NCBI GenBank assembly: GCA_024639125.1
Contig: JAHEJA010000032.1
Coordinates: 1-40,870 of the forward strand
Reading direction: 5' to 3'
DNA: 40,870 nt
DNA from: Paracoccaceae bacterium
GTDB lineage: Bacteria > Pseudomonadota > Alphaproteobacteria > Rhodobacterales > Rhodobacteraceae
Shown here: positions 17,335 through 25,249 of the stretch, in pieces
Position numbering within the stretch: the first letter of the stretch is position 1
Layout of the letters: the number at the start of each line of letters is the position of its first letter
The notes under the pieces: generated by a model
What the model saw: only the letters and a program-made list of their open reading frames with translations
Told to the model about the DNA's origin: nothing
The model's database searches: none
Position numbers and translations under genes: made by a program

Positions 17335-17362
17335 CCTATAGCATATGCTTCAAAAATGGCAA
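17335..17362 (-). promoter_or_regulatory. acpP: Candidate sigma70 promoter of acpP
   Basis: On the minus strand TTGCCA (17357-17362) and TATAGG (17335-17340) are spaced by 16 bases. It is the best -35/-10 pair in the fabG-acpP gap. It would start transcription near 17328, giving a leader of about 135 bases before acpP. Confidence 0.45.
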
Positions 17363-17506
17363 ATGCTTTCCTTTGGAAAATTAAATAACGTCACAATTTA
17401 GATATTTATAAAGGCTTCAGCTTACCCAAAGTCAACGAAAACATCAGATACGCCAAAACTTTGCCTTTGCTCCCCGTAAAGGATATTTTCGCCACAGGGA
17501 ATCAAC

Positions 17507-17531
17507 GAGCGCCATTGATCAAATGACGCTC
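17507..17531 (-). terminator. Hairpin after fabG, possible weak terminator
   Basis: GAGCGTCATT and AATGGCGCTC (minus strand) pair over 10 bp with one G-U pair and a 5-base loop. The hairpin starts 9 bases after the fabG stop. No U-run follows, so it may act as a 3'-end stabiliser or a Rho-dependent end and not as an intrinsic terminator. Confidence 0.4.
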
Positions 17532-17540
17532 ATCACTCTA

Positions 17541-18278
17541 TCAAAGCATCGCCATGCCACCGTTTACGTGCAAAGTTGTGCCTGTAACATAACCCGCCTC
17601 TGGGCTAGCAAGATATAGCACAGCCGCCGCGATCTCAGCTGCATCGCCCATGCGACCCGCAGGCACTTGGGTCAGGATGTTTGCTTTTTGATCATCGTTC
17701 AGCTTGTCGGTCATCGCCGTTGTGATAAATCCTGGGGCGACGGCGTTCACCGTAATGCCACGGCTTGCAACTTCATAAGCCAAGGATTTCGACATCCCCA
17801 CCATCCCAGCTTTGGACGCGGCATAGTTGGCCTGTCCTGGGTTTCCAGTGGCACCAACGACCGAGCTGATGTTTACGATCCGGCCCCAACGGGATTTCAT
17901 CATGCCGCGCAACACGCCTTTGCAAAGCTTCATTGTCGCGGTCAAATTAACGTCAATCACCGATTGCCATTCATCATCCGACATACGCATAAATAGGTTG
18001 TCACGCGTGATACCAGCGTTATTGACAAGGATATCAACGCTTCCCATAGCGTCTGCTGCTTGTTTTGGCAACGCATCAACCGCCGCAAAATCGCTAAGGT
18101 TACATGTCAGAATATGGACGCGGTCCCCGAGTTCAGCAGCCAAAGCTTCTAGCGGCTCAAGCCGCGTTCCACTAATTGCAACCGTTGCACCAGCCGCATG
18201 AAGCGATTTCGCGATTTCGCCACCGATACCGCCTGACGCCCCAGTGATAAGTGCATTTTTTCCAGTTAAATCAAACAT
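17541..18278 (-). CDS. fabG: 3-oxoacyl-ACP reductase
   Basis: This 245-residue short-chain dehydrogenase reduces 3-oxoacyl-ACP with NADPH. The Rossmann motif TGASGGIG (residues 12-19), the NNAG motif near 86-89, and the catalytic Ser138/Tyr152/Lys156 set (YAASK) are all present. The C-terminal AGYVTGTTLHVNGGMAML is typical. It follows fabD by 14 bases and is clearly co-transcribed with it. The frame is intact and the length standard for FabG. Confidence 0.97.
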   Translation of the reverse strand: MFDLTGKNALITGASGGIGGEIAKSLHAAGATVAISGTRLEPLEALAAELGDRVHILTCNLSDFAAVDALPKQAADAMGSVDILVNNAGITRDNLFMRMSDDEWQSVIDVNLTATMKLCKGVLRGMMKSRWGRIVNISSVVGATGNPGQANYAASKAGMVGMSKSLAYEVASRGITVNAVAPGFITTAMTDKLNDDQKANILTQVPAGRMGDAAEIAAAVLYLASPEAGYVTGTTLHVNGGMAML

Positions 18279-18292
18279 AATCTCTCCTTAGC

Positions 18293-19228
18293 TTAGAGGC
18301 TTGCAGCCGCAGCTGTTACATCGTCTGGTGTACCGACAGCTTGGCATGTGATATCGCGATTGATGCGACGCACCATGCCAGACAGCGCTTTGCCCGCGCC
18401 GATTTCCCACATATCAGTGATGCCATTGGCCCCCATAAATTCCACGGATTCGCGCCAACGGACTGACCCTGTGACTTGTTCGACCAACAAAGCGCGGATC
18501 ATATCCGCATCACTGACGGCCTGCGCACGCACGTTGGCAATCACGGGTATGGACGGGTTGTTGATCGTAACATCCGCCAAAGCTGCTTGCATAACATCGG
18601 CAGCAGGCGCCATCAGAGAGCAATGGAAAGGTGCGCTGACTGGCAAAATAACCGCGCGCTTGGCGCCATTTGCTTTTGCAATGTCAACAGCACGTTCCAC
18701 AGCCGCTTTGTGACCTGAAACGACAACTTGTCCTGGGTCGTTATCATTTGCAGCTTGGCAAATATCACCCTGAGCGGCTTCTTGTGCAACCGCCGTCGCC
18801 GCTGCAAAATCCAAGCCCAACAAAGCCGCCATTGCGCCAACACCTACAGGAACCGCTTTTTGCATCGCTTCACCGCGGGTCCGTAACAAACGCGCAGCAT
18901 CGCCAATGCTAAACGCACCTGCGATTGCCAAGGCCGAATATTCCCCAAGCGAATGACCTGCAACGTAATCAGCGTGGGCGATAGACACTCCTTCGGCTTC
19001 CAACGCACGAAACGCCGCCAAAGATGTCGCCATCAATGCAGGCTGCGCATTTTGGGTCAAGGTCAATGTGTCAATGTCGCCTTCCCAAATCAACGCGCTT
19101 AGCTTTTCACCAAGTGCCTCGTCAACTTCGTCAAATACCGCTTGAGAAGCTGGATAAGCCTCGGCCAAGGCTTTGCCCATTCCAATACTTTGTGCGCCCT
19201 GTCCGGGGCATACGAATGCTCGTGCCAC
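18293..19228 (-). CDS. fabD: Malonyl-CoA:ACP transacylase
   Basis: The 311-residue enzyme loads malonyl onto ACP. The serine nucleophile is in GHSLGEY (Ser93) and the catalytic His is in PVSAPFHCSLM (His202); the N-terminal FVCPGQGAQ oxyanion loop is present. I chose a GTG start at 19228: AAGGAG lies 8 bases upstream. The alternative GTG at 19237 overlaps that ribosome binding site and so is unlikely. It is first in a fabD-fabG pair. Confidence 0.96.
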   Translation of the reverse strand: MARAFVCPGQGAQSIGMGKALAEAYPASQAVFDEVDEALGEKLSALIWEGDIDTLTLTQNAQPALMATSLAAFRALEAEGVSIAHADYVAGHSLGEYSALAIAGAFSIGDAARLLRTRGEAMQKAVPVGVGAMAALLGLDFAAATAVAQEAAQGDICQAANDNDPGQVVVSGHKAAVERAVDIAKANGAKRAVILPVSAPFHCSLMAPAADVMQAALADVTINNPSIPVIANVRAQAVSDADMIRALLVEQVTGSVRWRESVEFMGANGITDMWEIGAGKALSGMVRRINRDITCQAVGTPDDVTAAAASL

Positions 19229-19290
19229 TTTAGTCACTCCTTACGTCGTTTTGACCTCAGATAACGAAGCAAACCTTGCCTCGCAATGGT

Positions 19291-20076
19291 TTATGGGCAA
19301 TTTCCCGATTTTTCGCAGGCCAATTTATATAAATGCCACGACGCATGCCCAAACAGTGGCAGAACAACAAACAGCCCCAAAAACCAAGGAATCATAGCAA
19401 CAAAGGTCGCCAAAGCAATCAAAGCAGCCCATAACATCATCGGGAAAAAGTTATATTGCACACACTGAAAAGACGTAATCATGGCTGTTACAAAATCGAC
19501 TTCTCGATCTAGCAACAGCGGCAAAGAGATGACTGTGATCATATAAACCAGCACAGAAAACGCAGCCCCAACAGTCGTTCCCATAGCCAACATCCCCAAG
19601 CCATTGGGGGTCAAGAACACTTCGTAAGAGGTTGAAATATTTGTCATCACTGACAATCCCATGAAAAGTGCAAAAATCATATGTCCAAGGAAAAACCAAA
19701 ACATCAAGATAACGATGATCACCGCCGAAATAGACGGCAGCTGGCGCCGGCTTTGATGGATCACGACCCCCATAACCCCCGTCCAGTTCAGGGGGATGTC
19801 ATTCTGCAAGCGGCGTGACACCTCGTATAATCCAACAGCGGCAAAAGGACCGATTATTGGAAAGCCACATATGGCTAAAATCAGCCAATAGGTTTGCCCC
19901 GTCGCATAGGTCACATAAGCCATGATCCACCCAATCGCGACATAAACAAAGGCAAAAAACAATCCAAATTGCGGGGCGCGTTTTAGATCAGAGAAGCCAT
20001 TTTTTAATGCCTGACGCAGCATTGCACTATCCACAACGCCCATCTCTGGAACACCGAATTTCGGTTCGCGATTCAT
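19291..20076 (-). CDS. DUF2189-family integral membrane protein
   Basis: The 261-residue protein has a hydrophilic N-terminus followed by several hydrophobic segments (about five or six). The conserved ALKNGFSDLKRAPQFGLFF start and GFPIIGPFAAVGLYEVSRRL block fit the DUF2189 family, known from alphaproteobacteria and often noted near respiratory genes. No catalytic motif is visible and the function is unknown. It lies 62 bases upstream of fabD on the same strand and is divergent from the VanZ-like gene. An inverted repeat lies in the shared upstream region. Confidence 0.8.
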   Translation of the reverse strand: MNREPKFGVPEMGVVDSAMLRQALKNGFSDLKRAPQFGLFFAFVYVAIGWIMAYVTYATGQTYWLILAICGFPIIGPFAAVGLYEVSRRLQNDIPLNWTGVMGVVIHQSRRQLPSISAVIIVILMFWFFLGHMIFALFMGLSVMTNISTSYEVFLTPNGLGMLAMGTTVGAAFSVLVYMITVISLPLLLDREVDFVTAMITSFQCVQYNFFPMMLWAALIALATFVAMIPWFLGLFVVLPLFGHASWHLYKLACEKSGNCP

Positions 20077-20144
20077 TGCTTGCCCCCCTGCTTTAAATAC
20101 ATATGACTAAAGGCTTGCAAATCATAGCATGCAAAGCAAGCTGC

Positions 20145-20163
20145 ATTGTCAAAATGAGACAAT
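20145..20163. repeat. Inverted repeat between divergent genes, candidate operator
   Basis: ATTGTC-N7-GACAAT is a perfect 6-bp palindrome with a 7-base centre. It lies in the 137-base gap between the DUF2189 gene (minus) and the VanZ-like gene (plus), about 51 bases before the latter. Its size and symmetry suit a dimeric regulator. No regulator gene is adjacent. Confidence 0.35.
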
Positions 20164-20213
20164 ATGCACAGATGGCACTTTTCATTTTCCACTCAAGCGG
20201 CTAGGCCAGATAT

Positions 20214-20561
20214 ATGACATTTTTTAGAAAATATCCCTTTGGTATGACCCTTGCGCTGAGCGTTTTGATCCTATGCCTCACGCTTTCACAACCAAGCAGT
20301 CAATCAACAGGGTTCATCAACGACAAAGTGGCGCATTTTTTGGCATTTGCCGCGCTTGTGTTTCCCTATGGATTTGCCCGACCACAGGGATATATCCCCG
20401 CTGTTATCTGGGCGATCATCATGGGGGGGGCCATTGAATTAATCCAACCCCACGTCGGACGACAAGGCGATTGGAATGATTTTTACGCTGACCTCTTTGG
20501 CATACTCGTGGGCATTGTTACCGCCAAGTTACTGTCGCGGTTTACGCAGGGCGCGCATTAG
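20214..20561 (+). CDS. VanZ-like small membrane protein
   Basis: The 115-residue protein has about four membrane segments and the conserved NDKVAHFLAFAALVF and GGAIELIQPHVGRQGDWNDFYADLFG blocks of VanZ-like proteins. VanZ gives low-level teicoplanin resistance in enterococci, but the chromosomal versions in alphaproteobacteria have no assigned role. The ATG at 20214 has only a weak AGG upstream. Its 3' end overlaps the convergent amidase gene by 20 bases. Confidence 0.85.
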   Translation: MTFFRKYPFGMTLALSVLILCLTLSQPSSQSTGFINDKVAHFLAFAALVFPYGFARPQGYIPAVIWAIIMGGAIELIQPHVGRQGDWNDFYADLFGILVGIVTAKLLSRFTQGAH

Positions 20562-21945
20562 GCCAGTCGGTCGCACTATGCCAGTCTTGCGCAATCGAGA
20601 GCAACGCAGCATCGCTTGAGCGCCGCCCAATAACTTGAAGCCCAAGTGGTAGCCCGTTTTGACCAAATCCAGCCGGAATATTCACCACAGGCAAACCGAT
20701 TAACCCAGCAGGAACAACAACCTGCATCCATCTGTGATAGGTGTCCATTTCCACTCCTGCGATGTTTTTTGGATGTATCCAGTCCACTGGAAACGGCCAA
20801 AGCTGTGCAGAGGGCAAAATCAAGGCATCATAGGTATCAAATAGGTCTGCGGCTTTGGCAAACCACTGCGATCGTGTGACAGACGCGCGATGAACGTCTA
20901 GTGCACTCATGGCCAATCCACGTTCAATTTCCCAAATCGCAGCTGGCTTTAATAGATCTTTGGTGACTGGGTTGGCATAAAGCGCCCCTGCACTGCCTGC
21001 GACGGCCCATGACCGCAAAGTTGTCCAACTTTCCCAGAGTTGGTCCCCACTGAACGGCGCAGCTAAGTCATCGACATCTGCACCTAGTTTGCGCATCTGT
21101 TCAATGGCAGCCAGCGACCCATCAATGATCCCGTCTTCCATAGGTAGATGCCCGCTCCAGTCCCCTAGCCATGCAAAACGTTTGCCTTTAATGGAACCGG
21201 TCATTTCAGCCAAGAAATCGTGCCCCTCAAGCCCATGTGGTTGGCGTTGATCCTTGCCCGACTGTGTGCTGAGCAAAGCAGCCAAGTCACGCGGACACCG
21301 CGCCATTGGCCCATTGGTCGCAAGTTGATGTAGAAAACTATCGCCCACAGGTTCAGAGGGCACCAATCCCCATGTCGGCCGAAAACCATAAACATTATTC
21401 CAGCCAGCAGGATTGCGCAAAGACCCCATCATATCGGACCCATCCGCAATAGACACCATCCGCTTGGCAAGCGCGACAGCAGCCCCCCCAGAGGATCCGC
21501 CTGCTGATTTGGTGGAATCATAGGCATTGCCCGTTGCGCCATACACTGGATTAAACGTATGCGATCCAAGGCCAAATTCCGGTGTATTGGTTTTACCAAT
21601 AATGATCGCGCCAGCGTCCCGCATCCGCTGCACCACTAGATCGTCTTTCTGTGCCATTTGGGTTTCAAAAATAGGTGACCCCATTGTGGTCAGAAACCCC
21701 TTGGCATTGGCCAGATCCTTGACCGCGAGCGGCAATCCATGCATCCACCCTTTGCGCGGGACTTGGTCAGCCTGGGCCGCCTGAGCCATCAAATCATCGC
21801 GCTCAGCCAAAGCTACAATCGCATTCACCTCTGGATTGACATCGTCAATGTGATCAAGAGTTTCTTGCATCAGTTCAACAGCACTGATTGCCTTTGTTTC
21901 CAAAAGCTTAGATTGTTCAATCGCAGATTTATCCAAAAGGCCCAT
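20542..21945 (-). CDS. Amidase signature family hydrolase
   Basis: This 467-residue enzyme of the amidase signature family has the Ser-cisSer-Lys triad visible: Lys76 in LAVKDL, Ser151 in AGGSSGG and Ser175 in GSDMMGSLRNPA. The usual family motif is GSDTGGS; the two variant Met residues define a subfamily and the catalytic Ser is kept. It probably hydrolyses a small amide; the substrate cannot be told. The ATG at 21945 has GGGAGC upstream, and the open frame further upstream crosses the chemoreceptor terminator. It is not a GatA, since no gatB or gatC is nearby. Confidence 0.9.
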   Translation of the reverse strand: MGLLDKSAIEQSKLLETKAISAVELMQETLDHIDDVNPEVNAIVALAERDDLMAQAAQADQVPRKGWMHGLPLAVKDLANAKGFLTTMGSPIFETQMAQKDDLVVQRMRDAGAIIIGKTNTPEFGLGSHTFNPVYGATGNAYDSTKSAGGSSGGAAVALAKRMVSIADGSDMMGSLRNPAGWNNVYGFRPTWGLVPSEPVGDSFLHQLATNGPMARCPRDLAALLSTQSGKDQRQPHGLEGHDFLAEMTGSIKGKRFAWLGDWSGHLPMEDGIIDGSLAAIEQMRKLGADVDDLAAPFSGDQLWESWTTLRSWAVAGSAGALYANPVTKDLLKPAAIWEIERGLAMSALDVHRASVTRSQWFAKAADLFDTYDALILPSAQLWPFPVDWIHPKNIAGVEMDTYHRWMQVVVPAGLIGLPVVNIPAGFGQNGLPLGLQVIGRRSSDAALLSIAQDWHSATDWPNARPA

Positions 21946-22010
21946 GTAAAGCTCCCGTCTTTTGTGCAACCCTTTCAACATTGGCAACACTTGGCAAGAG
22001 GTCAAAAGCA

Positions 22011-22038
22011 AAACCCTTGCTGTTTGTGGCAAGGGTTT
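22011..22038 (-). terminator. Rho-independent terminator of the chemoreceptor gene
   Basis: AAACCCTTGC (22011-22020) and GCAAGGGTTT (22029-22038) form a perfect 10-bp stem with an 8-base loop. It lies 17 bases after the second, original stop codon of the chemoreceptor gene (22055). T-runs flank both sides, stronger on the plus strand, so it may also work in reverse. Confidence 0.75.
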
Positions 22039-22054
22039 TTTACGTTGTTTACGG

Positions 22055-22207
22055 TTAAGAAGCCGTTTCATTGGTTAGCTCTTGCATCGATTGATCCAAA
22101 TTGGACGTTGTGCGATTTATTTCCTCGATCGCCACAGATTGTTCACGCGAACTCACGGAGACATCTTGAATGGTTGACGAAATTTCAAAAATGCTTTCGG
22201 CAATTTA
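22055..22207 (-). pseudogene. In-frame TAA and orphaned C-terminal 49 codons of the chemoreceptor
   Basis: After the TAA at 22205-22207, the same frame continues for 49 sense codons to a second TAA at 22055-22057. The tail contains VSSREQSVAIEEINRTTS, the normal final helix of a chemoreceptor signalling domain. One base change (for example AAA or GAA to TAA) explains the break. The tail has no obvious start codon or ribosome binding site of its own. Confidence 0.85.
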
Positions 22208-23908
22208 GTTCAGCGCCTCCCCAGATTTGTTGACAATATCCGAACCGTATTTGACTTGCTTTGTGGATTGAGAAATCAACGACGAAATATCGCTTGCGGC
22301 TTTTGCAGAGCGTGCAGCAAGCTGTTGAACTTCTGCGGCGACAACTGCAAACCCGCGGCCTGCATCCCCTGCGCGTGCGGCTTCGACGCGTGCATTCAAA
22401 GCAAGCAAGTTGGTTTGAAACGAAATTTCATCAATCAGTTTTGTAATTGATGAAATTTCAGAAGAGGAATTACGAATATCACGCATCGCTTCGACGGCAT
22501 TACGAACAGTTTCTGTTCCATTCTCTGACTTCATCTTAATGTCTTCGGCTTTGCTACGCACTGTTTCGACGCTTTGCGCAACGCTGTTAACCGACGTCGT
22601 CAATTGCTGAATAGACGAAGCTGTCCGTTCAAGTTCGCTCGCAATTGTCGCAGATCGTTTCCGATTGGCGGCAGTTTGCTGAATTTCACGTTCAAGCCGA
22701 GCTTCGCGGTTCTTTTTGGTTTGGGCTTCGCTTTCGCGCGCTTTCTTGGTTTCATCACGGAAAATGGTCAAACTGGCGGTCAAATCTCCGATTTCGTTCT
22801 TGGCGTATCGAGGCAATTTTACTGTCAAATCCCCTTCGGCCATTTGTTTGGCAGATCTGGCAAGGCGATTAATCTGTGCACGTATTGCCAAGGCAACGAT
22901 CGCCATAACAGCCAAGGACACCGTCAAAGCGAGTGCGCTAAACACGATTGATGTATAAATAGAAGAGCGTGTCGTTGCCAAGTTTTCTGCAACAATCACC
23001 ATCACTTGATCAGAGAACGTATTTGCAATGGACTGCAGTTCTTTCAATCTTGCCAACTGAGCTTGATAGAAAATATCCCCTGTAACAGCAGATATATTTC
23101 CCCATATTCCATAGTTAATTGCTAAATCTCTCATTGCTTGAATGTCGGCAATTTTGGACGAGGATTGGTATTGCAGCCAAGGCTTTGCCATATGCTCTGG
23201 TGCAATTTCTTGGAACAGCTGCAACATGACGTCTTGGGATACTATAAATTTCCCCAATACTGACAGCTCTGCCTGTTCAAATTTACCTTTGTAAAACCCA
23301 ATAGCACCGACAGCCAATTCAGAGCCCGCATAGGAATTCGCACGCAACATATGTGTCCAGGCCAAAAGGCCTTCGGTTACTTGGTGATTGTCACTTAGCT
23401 GAGAAATATTGGCAATAAATTTCAACATAGCCGAAATGTGATCTTCATAGAACGCATGGACGGCTGCAACATCTGTTGTCCCGGCATCCACGCGCGCGCG
23501 AAAACCCTTAAAGTCATGGCCGAAACTCGTAAGCGTTGTCCATTCTTGCTTTAGCTCATCAGTGAGAGCGTTGTTACCAATCTGTTTATTATTTTCAAAA
23601 ACGGCTTTGAGCGCTTCATCCACTTTTGCCCGCTGTTGCGGCAATTCAGAGGTCTTTAATGTGCCTTGGGACTGAACATTAATTTCACTTAGGGCATATT
23701 CAACTTGCAATGCAAAAATAGCCTCAGACATTTCACGCGCCAAATGAAAGACTTCATCCACTTGTGAAATATTCTCATGTGCTAAAATATTTTGTCGGAC
23801 CAATTGACCGCTTTGAATAACTGCCAAGGAAAATGGAACTAAACCGACAATGGCCAGAACCAAAGCAAGCTTCATGCGTTGAACAATAGAAATAATGTAT
23901 CGGATCAT
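22205..23908 (-). CDS. Methyl-accepting chemotaxis protein, truncated by an in-frame stop
   Basis: This 567-residue chemoreceptor has TM1 at about 14-33, a periplasmic helical sensor region at about 34-316, TM2 at about 320-342, HAMP at about 342-390, and a signalling domain from about 440. The hairpin tip [21 protein letters not shown] is present. The sensor has a layout like the NIT (nitrate/nitrite-sensing) domain, but the expected arginines are replaced ([19 protein letters not shown]). The frame ends at a TAA after GEALN, inside the descending helix, and the remaining 49 codons continue in frame. The ATG at 23908 has GAGGC upstream. Helix pairing after the tip is shortened, so function is doubtful unless the stop is read through. 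Confidence 0.88.
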   Translation of the reverse strand: MIRYIISIVQRMKLALVLAIVGLVPFSLAVIQSGQLVRQNILAHENISQVDEVFHLAREMSEAIFALQVEYALSEINVQSQGTLKTSELPQQRAKVDEALKAVFENNKQIGNNALTDELKQEWTTLTSFGHDFKGFRARVDAGTTDVAAVHAFYEDHISAMLKFIANISQLSDNHQVTEGLLAWTHMLRANSYAGSELAVGAIGFYKGKFEQAELSVLGKFIVSQDVMLQLFQEIAPEHMAKPWLQYQSSSKIADIQAMRDLAINYGIWGNISAVTGDIFYQAQLARLKELQSIANTFSDQVMVIVAENLATTRSSIYTSIVFSALALTVSLAVMAIVALAIRAQINRLARSAKQMAEGDLTVKLPRYAKNEIGDLTASLTIFRDETKKARESEAQTKKNREARLEREIQQTAANRKRSATIASELERTASSIQQLTTSVNSVAQSVETVRSKAEDIKMKSENGTETVRNAVEAMRDIRNSSSEISSITKLIDEISFQTNLLALNARVEAARAGDAGRGFAVVAAEVQQLAARSAKAASDISSLISQSTKQVKYGSDIVNKSGEALN

Positions 23909-24060
23909 TTTGTGCCTCTGAATTCGGTCGTGTTAGGAAATTCCCACTCGAATTCAGTAACGACACAAAACGCAAACCCGTTACGTGTTTATCACATTCT
24001 ACACGTTCACATTGGTATAGAGCGTATCTTTTCAGAGTATGTTGATTGAAACTCGACGAC

Positions 24061-25188
24061 TTAATCGTCGGCCAAGGCCTGTGCGCGGGTCTTTCCGGAT
24101 ACATCCATGGCCAAGGTAGCCGCCATGAAGTCATCCAAATCACCATCCAACACACCTTTGGTATCTGATGTTTCATGCCCCGTCCGAAGGTCTTTTACCA
24201 TTTGATAGGGTTGCAAAACATAGGATCGAATTTGGCTTCCCCAACCAGCATCACCCTTGTTTTCATGCGCTTCGTTGATCGCGGCGTTGCGACGATCAAG
24301 CTCCATCTGATAGAGACGCGATTTCAACGCTTTCATGGCAATGTCACGGTTTTGGTGTTGTGACTTCTCAGAGCTTGTCACAACAATGCCCGTTGGATGG
24401 TGTGTGATCCGCACAGCTGAATCGGTGGTGTTGACGTGCTGCCCACCTGCCCCAGAGGAGCGATAGGTATCGATGCGAATATCGGATGGGTTCACTTCGA
24501 TTTCGATATTGTCATCCACAACGGGATAAACCCAAACCGAACAAAACGACGTGTGCCGTTTAGCGGCACTATCAAAGGGTGAAATTCGTACCAACCGATG
24601 CACACCGCTTTCGGATTTTAACCAACCATATGCATTGTGACCGGAAATTTTGTATGCGACCGATTTAATACCGGCTTCTTCGCCGGCTGTTTCCGATTGC
24701 ATTTCAACTTTGTAACCTGCTTTTTCCGCCCAACGCACATACATGCGCGCCAACATGGACGCCCAATCACAGCTTTCGGTTCCCCCTGCCCCAGAATGCA
24801 CTTCGAGGAAGGTATCGTTGGAATCCGCTTCGCCGTTCAACAGCGCCTCAAGTTCCTTGGCTGCGGCTTTTTTGGCAAGCGCGAACAAGGCTTGTTCCGC
24901 ATCAGCAATGACTTCTGCGTCGCCTTCCATTTCCCCCAATTCGATCATCTCGACATTGTCGGACATGTTTTGTTCTATATCATTATGTATCGTGACCGCA
25001 TCGACCAATGCCTGACGTTCGCGCATCAATTTTTGCGCGTTTTCAGGGTCATTCCAAAGGTCTGGATCTTCGACACGGGCATTGAATTCTTCTAGGCGGT
25101 GCTGCACAGAATCCCATCCCATGCGTTGACGCAACAGTTCCAGCGATTTTGCAATCTCGTTTACGGTATTTTGAACGTCAGCGCGCAT
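24061..25188 (-). CDS. prfB: Peptide chain release factor 2
   Basis: The 375-residue release factor RF2 reads UAA and UGA. It has the RF2-specific SPF motif (203-205, RISPFDSAAK) and the catalytic GGQ (248-250, SSGAGGQHVNTTDSAVR). The frame is continuous from ATG 25188, so there is no programmed +1 frameshift like that of E. coli prfB; alphaproteobacterial genes commonly lack it. It follows mrcA by 61 bases on the same strand and may share its transcript. Confidence 0.97.
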   Translation of the reverse strand: MRADVQNTVNEIAKSLELLRQRMGWDSVQHRLEEFNARVEDPDLWNDPENAQKLMRERQALVDAVTIHNDIEQNMSDNVEMIELGEMEGDAEVIADAEQALFALAKKAAAKELEALLNGEADSNDTFLEVHSGAGGTESCDWASMLARMYVRWAEKAGYKVEMQSETAGEEAGIKSVAYKISGHNAYGWLKSESGVHRLVRISPFDSAAKRHTSFCSVWVYPVVDDNIEIEVNPSDIRIDTYRSSGAGGQHVNTTDSAVRITHHPTGIVVTSSEKSQHQNRDIAMKALKSRLYQMELDRRNAAINEAHENKGDAGWGSQIRSYVLQPYQMVKDLRTGHETSDTKGVLDGDLDDFMAATLAMDVSGKTRAQALADD

Positions 25189-25249
25189 AATTTGTCCTGC
25201 CTTTTGCCTTTGATCCGCCTGATAAACTACCCCGTTGAAAGGAGCAAGA

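Larger units (their letters stand above)
17194..17540. other. 347-base intergenic region between fabG and acpP
   Basis: I see no protein or RNA gene here. On the minus strand it holds a hairpin just after fabG (17507-17531), a promoter-like pair for acpP (17335-17362), and a predicted acpP leader of about 135 bases. The leader has two small GC hairpins: CCCC-AAC-GGGG at 17254-17264, and a weaker one with an internal mismatch at 17232-17247. Confidence 0.6.

Noticed and set aside
24061-25188. Possible programmed frameshift in prfB.
   Set aside because: The frame is continuous from a normal ATG to the stop; no internal TGA is present as in E. coli prfB.
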